In this document: positions 17,182 to 25,182 of the stretch, piece after piece
How the letters are laid out: each line of letters starts with the position of its first letter
How positions within the stretch are numbered: the first letter of the stretch is position 1
Source: JBAYGJ01 sp041649335
GTDB lineage: Bacteria; Patescibacteriota; Patescibacteriia; UBA10025; JAHIVO01
Assembly: GCA_041649335.1 (NCBI GenBank)
Contig: JBAZNF010000001.1
Coordinates: 26,283 to 90,282 of the forward strand
Length of the DNA: 64,000 nt
Direction of reading: 5' to 3'
Notes under the pieces: generated by a model
The model's input: only the letters and a program-made list of their open reading frames with translations
What the model was told of the DNA's origin: nothing
Database searches by the model: none
Translations under genes and position numbers: made by a program

Positions 17182-17201
17182 GTATGTTCACCATTCGTAC
17201 T

Positions 17202-17230
17202 GAGCGTCAATAACGGCGCTCTATTTTTTT
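17202..17230 (+). terminator. Terminator between the small-protein pair and mfd
   Basis: GAGCGTC (17202-17208) pairs with GGCGCTC (17215-17221), followed by TATTTTTTT on the plus strand. The mfd stop codon abuts it on the other strand. Confidence 0.7.
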
Positions 17231-20200
17231 GTCTGATTCACCGGGCACTGGAACAACTGGATAACTTTTTTCAGCTCATTGAGCCAGTTATCGCCGAGTT
17301 TGATCAGGTCGATTTTTATGGAATCGTCGGTAAATTGCCAGTCAGGGTTTTTTTGCAGCAGACGGGCCAGCTGCTCAGCCTTCAGTGGAAAGAGGAATTT
17401 TATAATGAGTTTTTGGATTTTATGGCCAAATTGGTCAGTTGACCAGGTTGTATCGATATGTGAAATGTCCGTCTTTTGCGCCAGGATCCGGATGGTCAGG
17501 ATCTCGAAGAGGTTCAACAGCTGCTTTGGGAAGTATTTTTGTTCTTCACGGGTCCGCGAACGGATCATTTTGTCGCGCATCTCCTCCAATTCCTTCATGT
17601 TCATGATTCCGGCCAATTGCTGGTACAGGATCAGCCGTTCTTCTTCCGGCAGGAATTCCTGGGGGATATACGCTTCCATCGGCAGATCGATCAGGATGTC
17701 GCGTACAGGCTCCTGGATTTTGCCAAATTTCAGTTCTTCAATAGCCTGAGCCAGGAGTCGCGTGTATAATGAGAGCCCGATAGCCGACACTTTTCCGTGC
17801 TGCTCTTTGCCGAGGATATTGCCGGCTCCGCGGATTTCCAGGTCGCGCAGCGCTAGCTGGAAACCGCTGCCGAGTTTTTTCGCTTCCATGAGCGCTTGTA
17901 GGCGTTTTTTCGCGTTACCTTTGAGCTTTTTCCGGTGGTAGAGGAAATAGGCGTGTGCCTGACGGCTGCCCCGGCCGATCCGTCCGCGTAATTGGTACAG
18001 CTGGGCCAAGCCAAAATTGGTCGCATTATCAACGATCAGCGTATTGACATTCGGTAGATCGAGTCCGTTTTCAATGATCGTCGAACAGACCAGGATGTTC
18101 GTCTTGCCGGTGTCAAAATCCGCCATCGCTTTTGCCAGATCTTTTTCCGGCAACCGCCCGTGGGCGATGCCGATCCGGCTGCCTGTGATCATGTCGCTGA
18201 TCTCCTTGGCGGCGAAAGCGATGGTTTCCACCTTATTGTGGAGATAATAGACCTGTCCGCCCCGTTTCAGTTCTTCGGTGATAGCCTGTTGAACCTGTTC
18301 TTTGGAGTACGGTTCGATCAGCGTATTGATCGGCAAACGGCCTTCTGGTGGTGTTTCGATGATACTGACGTCGCGGACGCCGGACAAGGCGATATTGAGG
18401 GTGCGGGGGATGGGCGTAGCCGTCAGTGTCAAAATGTGGGATTGTGTGCGAAGCGCCTTGAGCCGTTCCTTGGCCTTGACCCCAAAACGCTGCTCCTCGT
18501 CGATGATGATCAGTCCGAGGTTTTTGAAGCTGACGTCGCTGGACAGCAGCCGGTGGGTGCCGACGACGATATCGACGGCGTTGCTTTTCAATTTGGCGAT
18601 GGTTTGCTGCTGTTCTTTTGCCGATTCAAATCGGGAGAGTATGCCGAGGGAAACCGAGAATTTTTTCAGACGCTCGCTGAAGGTGTCGTAGTGCTGTTGG
18701 GTCAGGATGGTGGTAGGCGAGAGCAGGGCAACCTGCTTGTTGTTCATGACTGCCTTAAATGCCGCCCGAACAGCCACTTCCGTTTTCCCAAAACCGACAT
18801 CTCCGCATATGAGGCGGTCCATCGGTGTTTCGCCTGTCAAGTCGGCCTCGACGTCACTAATGGCCTTCCCCTGGTCGGGAGTTTCCTTGTAGGGGAATGT
18901 TTTTGCCAATTCAATTTCTTCCGGTGTTTGTGCGTTCCACGCTTTGACCTTTATCAATTCGCGCTTAGCGTAAATTTTCAACAATTCCTGGGCCAGAATT
19001 TTTGCTTCCTGTTTTACCTTGCGGGTCAGCTGGTACCATTGGCCACCGGAGAGACGGTGCAGTTTCGGATGGGCGATGCCGATATATTTAGAGATTTTAT
19101 CCGCCGTTTCTACCGGTACGTAGAGTTTATCGCCTTCGGCATACTGGAGGACAAAGTATTCCCGCGTGATGTTTTCAACGATATTTTTATTCATACCTAC
19201 GAACCGGCCGATGCCGTGGTCCAAGTGCACGATATAGTCACCGGGTTGCATGCCCATGATGAGGGCCTGGTCGACCCGGTGCCGTGGGGTTTCCTGGCGC
19301 AGGTTTTGTTCTCCGAAAATGTCCCGGTCGGTAAGCAGTTGCAATTTTCCCCGGTCGCTGCGAAACCCTTCCAGTTCATGGGTATACGGCCACCACGCGA
19401 TGGGTATGTCGGCGGCCTTTTTTTCTTTCAGCATCTGTTGGAGTTCTTTGGGCCGGTTGGACGCGATGGCTAATTGCCAATTTGATTTATGGGCTTCCCT
19501 CAGGTCAGCGACCAGCTTGGTATAGTTTTGCCGGTAAACGGGCGCGTATTCGAAGTGGAGGTGTATTCCGCTTTTTTGGAAATCATGGAATATCATCCTC
19601 TGGTAATCGGCGAGTTTCTGCTCAAACGTATGCCAGGTCGGCAATTCTCCGGACGCCTCCTCCTGGTCCCGGTAGATGATGAGCGGGTTATGGATGGCCT
19701 CCAGGTAGGTCGTAAAAGTGGTCCGGCCGGAGTTCGGCCGGAATTTTGTCGCTACGATCTGGCATGATTTCATCGGTTCGCCGACCCGTTTGGTAACAGG
19801 GTTGAAAGCGTGCAGGCTGATGATTTGCCGGTCAGAAAACTCAAGCCTAATGGGCCGATCCAGGTTAATCGGGTAGATGTCCACAACGCCGCCCCGTCGT
19901 GCGAAAAATCCGCTTTGGCTGGCCTGGCCGGTGAAATCGTAATTGAAATCTATGAGTTTTTGTGAGAGGGAGGAGGGGGTGCAATTATCGCCGACAGCGA
20001 GGGTCATGACGTGCTGGCCGTTTGAATTAAGCGCGGGCAGTTTTTCGATCAGTTGGCGGTATCCCGCCACGATAACCTGCGGTTCCAGTTCGGCCAGTTT
20101 CTGTGCACGAAGGGGATTGATGTCCTCAAGCTTCCAGACGGGGACGTTTATTTTGAAAATTTTATGCCAATACGAAATTAGCCTCTCGACCGTATTAAGT

Positions 20201-20385
20201 TCGGGCGCCGTGGCCAGCCATAAAATCACCCGTTCGGAAATGAATGGATGAATGGTCACGTAATAGGTTTGGGCCGCGAGATGCGGGAGCCCGGCTAGGT
20301 TGACGGTTTTCTTGGTTTGCAGCTGTTCGGTGGATTCTTTGACAAAGTCGGGCAGGCCAGCGTGGCTGGACTGGGTGACAGGCAC
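17221..20385 (-). CDS. mfd: Transcription-repair coupling factor Mfd
   Basis: 1054 residues, slightly shorter than E. coli Mfd (1148). Mfd removes RNA polymerase stalled at lesions and recruits UvrA. Order of domains: degenerate UvrB-like N-terminal domains (about 1-370), RNA-polymerase interacting domain (GDYIVHLDHGIGRFVGM, KLYVPVETADKISKY), then the RecG-like translocase with Walker A GDVGFGKTEVAVRAAF, Walker B IIIDEEQRFGVKAKE, TATPIPRTL and IGRGSRQAHAYF, and the C-terminal TRCF domain (YIPQEFLPEEERLILYQQLA). The long antisense ORF at 18160-19473 is a shadow of this gene. Confidence 0.96.
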   Translation of the reverse strand: MPVTQSSHAGLPDFVKESTEQLQTKKTVNLAGLPHLAAQTYYVTIHPFISERVILWLATAPELNTVERLISYWHKIFKINVPVWKLEDINPLRAQKLAELEPQVIVAGYRQLIEKLPALNSNGQHVMTLAVGDNCTPSSLSQKLIDFNYDFTGQASQSGFFARRGGVVDIYPINLDRPIRLEFSDRQIISLHAFNPVTKRVGEPMKSCQIVATKFRPNSGRTTFTTYLEAIHNPLIIYRDQEEASGELPTWHTFEQKLADYQRMIFHDFQKSGIHLHFEYAPVYRQNYTKLVADLREAHKSNWQLAIASNRPKELQQMLKEKKAADIPIAWWPYTHELEGFRSDRGKLQLLTDRDIFGEQNLRQETPRHRVDQALIMGMQPGDYIVHLDHGIGRFVGMNKNIVENITREYFVLQYAEGDKLYVPVETADKISKYIGIAHPKLHRLSGGQWYQLTRKVKQEAKILAQELLKIYAKRELIKVKAWNAQTPEEIELAKTFPYKETPDQGKAISDVEADLTGETPMDRLICGDVGFGKTEVAVRAAFKAVMNNKQVALLSPTTILTQQHYDTFSERLKKFSVSLGILSRFESAKEQQQTIAKLKSNAVDIVVGTHRLLSSDVSFKNLGLIIIDEEQRFGVKAKERLKALRTQSHILTLTATPIPRTLNIALSGVRDVSIIETPPEGRLPINTLIEPYSKEQVQQAITEELKRGGQVYYLHNKVETIAFAAKEISDMITGSRIGIAHGRLPEKDLAKAMADFDTGKTNILVCSTIIENGLDLPNVNTLIVDNATNFGLAQLYQLRGRIGRGSRQAHAYFLYHRKKLKGNAKKRLQALMEAKKLGSGFQLALRDLEIRGAGNILGKEQHGKVSAIGLSLYTRLLAQAIEELKFGKIQEPVRDILIDLPMEAYIPQEFLPEEERLILYQQLAGIMNMKELEEMRDKMIRSRTREEQKYFPKQLLNLFEILTIRILAQKTDISHIDTTWSTDQFGHKIQKLIIKFLFPLKAEQLARLLQKNPDWQFTDDSIKIDLIKLGDNWLNELKKVIQLFQCPVNQTKK

Positions 20386-20527
20386 AGATTTGATTTAATA
20401 ATGTGAAGCGCCGATGAACGGCAAAGTCCACTCCCCGGCAGGCGTTCTGTGGCCTTGACAGGGGTGGTTTGGTCTGCTACTATTCTATATTAACGCATTT
20501 TTATAACTTTGGCAAGTGGAAAACTAT

Positions 20528-20768
20528 TGAAAAACCCAGTTTTCTGCCGACCCAAGCGGTGATGACGAGACAACCCCTCCTAACGTTTCGTTAGTAACCT
20601 TAAGTTAAGGTATTGCAGATTTTTCTGTGAAACCTTGCGCTTGGCGGCAGTAAAGTGGGTTTTTTTTAATCCATGAGGAGACACCTTACGGTTTCTCCTC
20701 AGCACTTCTCTTCCCTCAGTTGTATCCCTCATCCTGGAGTAAATCCAGGATTCAGGATGATTAATTTG
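20528..20768 (-). ncRNA. Unrecognised structured RNA, two domains, with promoter and terminator
   Basis: Read on the minus strand. Domain 1 (about 20768-20667) is closed by AATCCA/TGGATT and contains the hairpin CCTGGA-TTTAC-TCCAGG and a GAGGAGA/TCTCCTC stem capped by ACC-GTAA-GGT, a GNRA tetraloop. An A8 linker follows. Domain 2 (20661-20532) is closed by three stacked helices, AACCCA/TGGGTT, CTGCCG/CGGCAG and CCAAGCG/CGCTTGG (19 pairs), and holds CAGA/TCTG, ACCTTA/TAAGGT and CTAACG/CGTTAG hairpins. The last helix runs into TTTTT. The motifs of RNase P RNA, tmRNA and SRP RNA were not found; a divergent 6S RNA is the main alternative. It does not code plausibly. Confidence 0.65.
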
Positions 20769-20774
20769 GATTTT

Positions 20775-20803
20775 AGTATATGGTCGCGCTAGGCCTCGTG
20801 TCC
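20775..20803 (-). promoter_or_regulatory. Promoter of the structured RNA
   Basis: Minus strand CGGACA (20804-20799) or GGACAC one base on, then 17-18 bases, then a perfect TATACT (20780-20775). The predicted start near 20768 coincides with the 5' strand of the outer helix. Confidence 0.5.
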
Positions 20804-20881
20804 GATTGCCTTGTGGTAGCACAGCGGGTGGGGCGTCATCAACTTTTCGTAATGATGAGGATTGGCATGGTTGAGAAGAAA

Positions 20882-20908
20882 TAAAAAACCGGGTCAGGGG
20901 AGACCCGG
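20882..20908 (-). terminator. Intrinsic terminator of the 59-residue gene
   Basis: Minus strand CCGGGTC (20908-20902), loop, GACCCGG (20895-20889), then TTTTTTATTT. It separates the small gene from the structured RNA downstream. Confidence 0.8.
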
Positions 20909-20927
20909 GATATCTGAAAATTCAGGC

Positions 20928-21107
20928 TTAATTTGGCCAAGAGATACGGTGAGTCTTGCCGCCATGCTGGAATGAAACCCCAAATGCGTCAGATTTTGTG
21001 ATTACCGGCGCTATCCCGTTGGTAATCGATTTGACGGGCGTCCCGTTCAAAACGATATCCCAGCCGGCACCGCTCGTAGACGGGCGCACTTCAATTTTGT
21101 GAGCCAT
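20928..21107 (-). CDS. Small conserved-looking protein (59 aa), function unknown
   Basis: The start is taken at ATG 21107 (MAHKIEVRPS) because GGAGG lies 6 bases upstream; the in-frame ATG at 21119 lies before that site. The sequence alternates short hydrophobic and polar stretches (WDIVLNGTPVKSI, FGVSFQHGGKTHRISW), which suggests a small beta-barrel or beta-sheet fold. No cysteines, no membrane helix. It has a near-consensus promoter (21151-21178) and its own terminator, so it is a monocistronic, likely abundant product. A role beside the structured RNA is speculation. Confidence 0.65.
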   Translation of the reverse strand: MAHKIEVRPSTSGAGWDIVLNGTPVKSITNGIAPVITKSDAFGVSFQHGGKTHRISWPN

Positions 21108-21150
21108 GAAATCCTCCATGATAAAAAAAGAGCCTAGCTAATGATCCGCT

Positions 21151-21178
21151 AGTATAGCAATGCGTCTGTTGGTGTCAA
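21151..21178 (-). promoter_or_regulatory. Near-consensus promoter of the 59-residue gene
   Basis: Minus strand TTGACA (21178-21173), 16-base spacer, TATACT (21156-21151). Just downstream CTAGC/GCTAG and a seven-T run (about 21149-21122) may also end pilM transcription. Confidence 0.75.
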
Positions 21179-21181
21179 GCG

Positions 21182-22243
21182 TTAGTTTGCGTATTTGACT
21201 TTCAGCGCCAATCCGATGGCCACGGCCATTTGCGGCGCAATTTTTTCCAGTTCCGGCGCCAACTCAGCATGAGCGCGTATGCTTTGCCAGGGGTCGCCGG
21301 CCTCCACGGTAATTTTCATATGCAGCTGGATATAGTGGCTCAGGTTTTTTATCCGGCTGCATCCGCCGACGATTATGATCCTGTCCAGCGGCTGGCCGCC
21401 ACCGGCGGTATACGTATTGAGTACCCGGGATAATTCCTGGAGGATGAGGTTGTCGATGACAAAAGTGATCGCCTGATGAACGGGGTGCGTGGATTGACCG
21501 GTTAACGGTAAGCCGATGTCATCGCGGAATTGGTCCGCCCGTTCAACGGAAATATTCATGGCATTGGCGATATTACGGCTGATGGCCTCGCCGCCGATAT
21601 CGATGTTTCTGGTGACAACAGGCAAGCCCTGGTCAAAAATGGTGACATTTGAGGTTGTGGCGCCGATATCAAGCAGGAGATGGCAGCCGTGCGCGATCGG
21701 CAGCAACGAACGCCGTAGCGCGGTGGCTTCGGTTTCCAATCCGACCAGTTGGAGGTTTGCCGACCGGAAAATATCCATATACCCTTTTATCACGTCTGTG
21801 GGAGCGGCCGTCATGATGATGGTAATTTTTTCGGCTGAGCCGTCACCGGTTGTGGGGGTGGTTACTGGGTGCCAGTCAATCGACATCTTATCCAGGGGCA
21901 GGGGGACCATTTTTTTTGCTTCCCAGCGGATCGCGTCGTCGATTTCTTTTTTTGGCATGGGCGGCATTGTGACGACAGTCGTAAAAACGTTGACGGCAGG
22001 CAGGGCGGCTACTACGCGTTTTGTCGTGACCCGTGATTCCTTCATGACGTGGACCAGCTGTTCGACGGTGGTCTGGCGGTTGCGGACGGCGTCAGTCTTG
22101 ACCGTTACTCTGTTCTTGATTCCCAGGCCGTACGTTATCAGCTCGACCGTTCCTGCACGATTGGCCAGTTCGACGATTTTTATTGCTCCCGACCCGAAGT
22201 CGATGCCGACCAGATTTTCATTTTTTTTGGTGATGAATGGCAT
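21182..22243 (-). CDS. pilM: Type IV pilus assembly protein PilM
   Basis: 353 residues. An actin-like ATPase that forms the cytoplasmic ring of the type IV pilus with PilN. Motifs: LVGIDFGSGAIKIVELA (phosphate 1), HLLLDIGATTSNVTIFDQG (phosphate 2) and IIIVGGCSRIKNLSHYI (adenosine). KKEIDDAIRWEAKKMVPLP matches the PilM/FtsA inserted domain. The PilT-like ATPase gene is 4 bases upstream on the same strand. PilN, PilO and pilin genes are not in the window. Confidence 0.92.
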   Translation of the reverse strand: MPFITKKNENLVGIDFGSGAIKIVELANRAGTVELITYGLGIKNRVTVKTDAVRNRQTTVEQLVHVMKESRVTTKRVVAALPAVNVFTTVVTMPPMPKKEIDDAIRWEAKKMVPLPLDKMSIDWHPVTTPTTGDGSAEKITIIMTAAPTDVIKGYMDIFRSANLQLVGLETEATALRRSLLPIAHGCHLLLDIGATTSNVTIFDQGLPVVTRNIDIGGEAISRNIANAMNISVERADQFRDDIGLPLTGQSTHPVHQAITFVIDNLILQELSRVLNTYTAGGGQPLDRIIIVGGCSRIKNLSHYIQLHMKITVEAGDPWQSIRAHAELAPELEKIAPQMAVAIGLALKVKYAN

Positions 22244-22247
22244 ACGG

Positions 22248-23321
22248 TCAAACGCGTAACATATAGCTTAGTTGCTGTGGGTCGCTGGCATATTGCAGGG
22301 CGTCTTCCAGCTTGACTTCGTTGGTCTTGACCAGTTCGGCCAATGACCAGTCCAGCGAGACCATTCCTTCGGCCCGAGACGTTAAAATAATGTTGTTGAT
22401 CTGGTACAGCGAGCCTTCCTTGATGAGCGATTGGATGGGCGGCGTTGAGGTCATGATTTCGGCCACAGCCACCTGTCCGCCTCCGATGCGGGGGACGAGC
22501 CGCTGGCAGATGACGGCGGCTAGGTTGGCAGCCAGGTGTTCGCGGATCTGCTGCTGTTCGTCTTTTGGATGTCCGGTGATGATCAGCTCCAGAGTTTTTA
22601 TGATAGTGTCAGCTTCCAGGTTGGCGATGACCAGCCGGCCGGACGTGGCGATATTCATGACCTGCTTGATGACCGCCGGGTTGGGGAGCTCGGACAGGAA
22701 AACAATATCGATGTCTTCCTGGGTGACGTAGGAGAGTGCCTGTTCAAAACTGTTTGTATCGCGGCCTACCTCGCGCTGTTCAATGATGCTTTTCTGGTTA
22801 TTGAAGAGGTATTCGATGGGTTTTTCTATAGTGAGGATATAGTTGGCTCGTTGCCGGTTAATATAGTCCAGGAGCGACGCCGAAGATGTAGTCTTGCCTG
22901 AACCGAATGACCCGCTGAAGATGACCAGCCCTTTGGTCAGGTTGGCCAGGTTTTCCAGGGTGCTCGGCAGGCCGAGCGATCGGAGCGGCATGATAGTGTT
23001 GCCGATCAGCCGCAGATATGCCGCTACCTGGCCCTTTTGGTGGAAGACGTTTATACGGAACCGAGTTTGTTTCTGAAACTGATAGGCCAGGACGACTTCC
23101 TTGTTTTTTTCCAAGTTGGCAAGCTGGTCCGGGTCCAGAATCGTCTGGAGGAAGCCGCTCATGAATTCTCGGGTGATGATTTTTTCCTCCTCCAGGGTGA
23201 TCAGTTTATTGTTCAGGCGGATAACCGGATGACTGCCGATCATCAGGTGAAGGTCTGAAGCTTTTTGTTCGGCCACCAGCCTGAGTATCTTGTCTATGGC
23301 CAATTTTTCTTGTGTGTCCAT
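22248..23321 (-). CDS. PilT-like pilus ATPase with altered Asp box and Walker B
   Basis: 357 residues from ATG 23321 (MDTQEKLAID); a longer frame to 23375 would overlap pth and is less likely. PilT powers pilus retraction. Features: N-terminal PAS-like domain with SDLHLMIGSHPVIRLNN, arginine region FRINVFHQKGQVAAYLR, Walker A FSGSFGSGKTT, and the late QQQIREHLAANLAAVICQRL. Two motifs deviate: the Asp box TIEDPIEY reads TIEKPIEY, and the usual GEMRDPET of Walker B reads SELPNPAV. ATPase activity could be lowered, or this is a PilU-like or T2SS-derived variant. Confidence 0.82.
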   Translation of the reverse strand: MDTQEKLAIDKILRLVAEQKASDLHLMIGSHPVIRLNNKLITLEEEKIITREFMSGFLQTILDPDQLANLEKNKEVVLAYQFQKQTRFRINVFHQKGQVAAYLRLIGNTIMPLRSLGLPSTLENLANLTKGLVIFSGSFGSGKTTSSASLLDYINRQRANYILTIEKPIEYLFNNQKSIIEQREVGRDTNSFEQALSYVTQEDIDIVFLSELPNPAVIKQVMNIATSGRLVIANLEADTIIKTLELIITGHPKDEQQQIREHLAANLAAVICQRLVPRIGGGQVAVAEIMTSTPPIQSLIKEGSLYQINNIILTSRAEGMVSLDWSLAELVKTNEVKLEDALQYASDPQQLSYMLRV

Positions 23322-23325
23322 ATTG

Positions 23326-23856
23326 TTATATATGTATGGTTTCTTCCGAAATGCCGCTGTGTAGGTACCGGGCAATGGTTGCCTTGGCTTTATCCGTTAT
23401 TGAGGGAATTTTTTCAAGCTCTTCAGGTGAAAATTTTTGTATGACGTAGGCGTCAGTAGGGATGTTTTCCGGCGGGCGCCCGATACCAAGGCGAATCCGC
23501 CAGAAATGCTGTGTGCCCAGGTGGTCGATAACCGACTGGACGCCGCGATGGCCGGCAGCCGAAGCGTTGACGTTTACGCGGATCGTCCCGAGCGGCAGGT
23601 CCACCTCGTCATGCACAATCCAGATGTCTGATTGGTTGATTTTATAAAAGTTTTTAATCTCTGATACTGAACGCCCGGACTCGTTCATGTACGTTTGCGG
23701 CAGGCTGATCAGCGCGCTATTGGACAGCTTGGCGAACAACGAGGTGAATTTGTTATCGAAATGCTCAGCCAGCGGCTTGACCGACGCGGCGCCAAGATTA
23801 TGCCTGGTCCCAGCGTATTCAGGCTCCGGATTTCCCAGTCCGACGATGAGGATCAT
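23326..23856 (-). CDS. pth: Peptidyl-tRNA hydrolase
   Basis: 176 residues. It cleaves peptidyl-tRNA released from stalled ribosomes. Catalytic His is in GTRHNLGAASV near residue 19; substrate-site residues are in PQTYMNESGRSV and the Asp in VHDEVDLPLG. The usual GHNGLRS reads GHRGVQS, a mild change. The gene ends 4 bases before the PilT-like start, and der lies 1 base upstream. Confidence 0.94.
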   Translation of the reverse strand: MILIVGLGNPEPEYAGTRHNLGAASVKPLAEHFDNKFTSLFAKLSNSALISLPQTYMNESGRSVSEIKNFYKINQSDIWIVHDEVDLPLGTIRVNVNASAAGHRGVQSVIDHLGTQHFWRIRLGIGRPPENIPTDAYVIQKFSPEELEKIPSITDKAKATIARYLHSGISEETIHI

Positions 23857-23857
23857 A

Positions 23858-25177
23858 TTAATTGCGTTTACGGACGTTAATATTTATCGGAGTTCCGTTA
23901 AAATCAATGTTGGTCCGGAGTTGTTTTTCCACCAAATTTATGACCGCCTGATTGATCGGTCCACGCCGGTTGGTCGAGAGGGTGAAGGTAGGCGGACGGT
24001 TTCCGGTTTGGGTCAGGCCGGTCAGTTTCGTTTCCGGGTGGTTTGATGCCCGTCCGTGCGGCAGGTGTATTCGGGAGATGGTGTTCCGCAGCTGGTCGGC
24101 CGGTATTTCTCTGAGACGTGCGGCCTGGACCATGAGAATGAGCTCCATCAGTTCATGGAGGCGTTGTTTCATTTCAGCCGAAATGAAGATAATCGGCGCC
24201 CAGGACAGCCAGGGGAAATACCGCTGGTACCGGTTGATAAAAAGATCCATGGTTTGGGGCGTTTTGTCGGGGATGGCGTCCCATTTATTGACGACTATAA
24301 TTATACCATTACGGCATTCCAGCGCGAGCTGGGCTATGGCCAGGTCCTGGACTGACAGGGGAGTAGTGGCATCAGTAATAAACAGCGATATGTCCGAATG
24401 CCGGATGGCCTGTTTTGTCTTCAGGATGCTGATTTTTTCAATATGTCCGGCTTTTCTTTCGTGCTTGCGTAATCCGGCTGTATCTACCAAAGTGATATGC
24501 TTACCCTCAAAAGCTATGTCGGAATCCCGCGGCTCTCGGGTTGTATGGGGCAGGGGGCTGGTAATGGCCCAATCCTGGCCGAGCAGTGCGTTGACGAGTG
24601 AGGATTTGCCGACATTAGTTTTGCCGATGATGGAGACGCGGGCGTAGGCGGTTGGCACGGAAAATGGCGTTTCCCCGAGGCGGCTGACGATTACGTCCAG
24701 CAAATCGCCCGTCCCGGATCCTTTTAAGCCGGATAACAGGCTGGGTTCGCCCAGCCCGAGTGAGTACAGGTCCGGAGCGGCGCGTAGGCGTAGGCGCAGG
24801 TTATCGGCCTTGTTCCCGGCGACAATGATTTGGCGTTTGATTTTTTTTAGATCGTGCGCGATTTTACGGTCAATTGAGGACAGTTCTTGCTGGCAGTCCG
24901 TAACCAGGACGATCAGGTCAGCGTCGGTCAGGGCGTCTAGGGCTTTTTCCTGAACCTGTTTCTCTATCGGTCCGATCAGGCCGGCATCCAGTCCGCCTGA
25001 ATCAATCAGTTGAAAACTCTTGCCGCGCCAGGTGATGATGGCAAAATTCAGGTCCCGAGTGGTGCCCGGAACCGGGGAAATGATGGATTTGGTGACGCCG
25101 GAGAGCGTGTTGAAAAGGGTTGATTTTCCGACGTTGGTACGGCCGGCGAGCACGACTTTCGGCAAGGTGTGTGGCAT
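23858..25177 (-). CDS. der: Ribosome assembly GTPase Der (EngA)
   Basis: 439 residues with two tandem GTPase domains and a C-terminal KH-like domain. Domain 1: G1 GRTNVGKSTLFN, G3 DSGG, G4 NKAD. Domain 2: G1 GKTNVGKSSLVN, G3 DTAGLRKHERK, G4 VNKWD. The C-terminal region reads HGRASNHPETKLTGLTQTG and ends in a basic tail. It acts in 50S subunit maturation. It lies 5 bases downstream of the LCP gene. Confidence 0.96.
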   Translation of the reverse strand: MPHTLPKVVLAGRTNVGKSTLFNTLSGVTKSIISPVPGTTRDLNFAIITWRGKSFQLIDSGGLDAGLIGPIEKQVQEKALDALTDADLIVLVTDCQQELSSIDRKIAHDLKKIKRQIIVAGNKADNLRLRLRAAPDLYSLGLGEPSLLSGLKGSGTGDLLDVIVSRLGETPFSVPTAYARVSIIGKTNVGKSSLVNALLGQDWAITSPLPHTTREPRDSDIAFEGKHITLVDTAGLRKHERKAGHIEKISILKTKQAIRHSDISLFITDATTPLSVQDLAIAQLALECRNGIIIVVNKWDAIPDKTPQTMDLFINRYQRYFPWLSWAPIIFISAEMKQRLHELMELILMVQAARLREIPADQLRNTISRIHLPHGRASNHPETKLTGLTQTGNRPPTFTLSTNRRGPINQAVINLVEKQLRTNIDFNGTPININVRKRN

Positions 25178-25182
25178 AAAAA

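Noticed and set aside
18160..19473. 437-residue plus-strand ORF
   Set aside because: It is antisense to mfd, which has complete family motifs; the ORF has no recognisable domain and arises from codon bias.
20580..20822. 80-residue minus-strand ORF upstream of mfd
   Set aside because: It runs through the helices of the structured RNA, lacks a ribosome binding site and resembles no protein.
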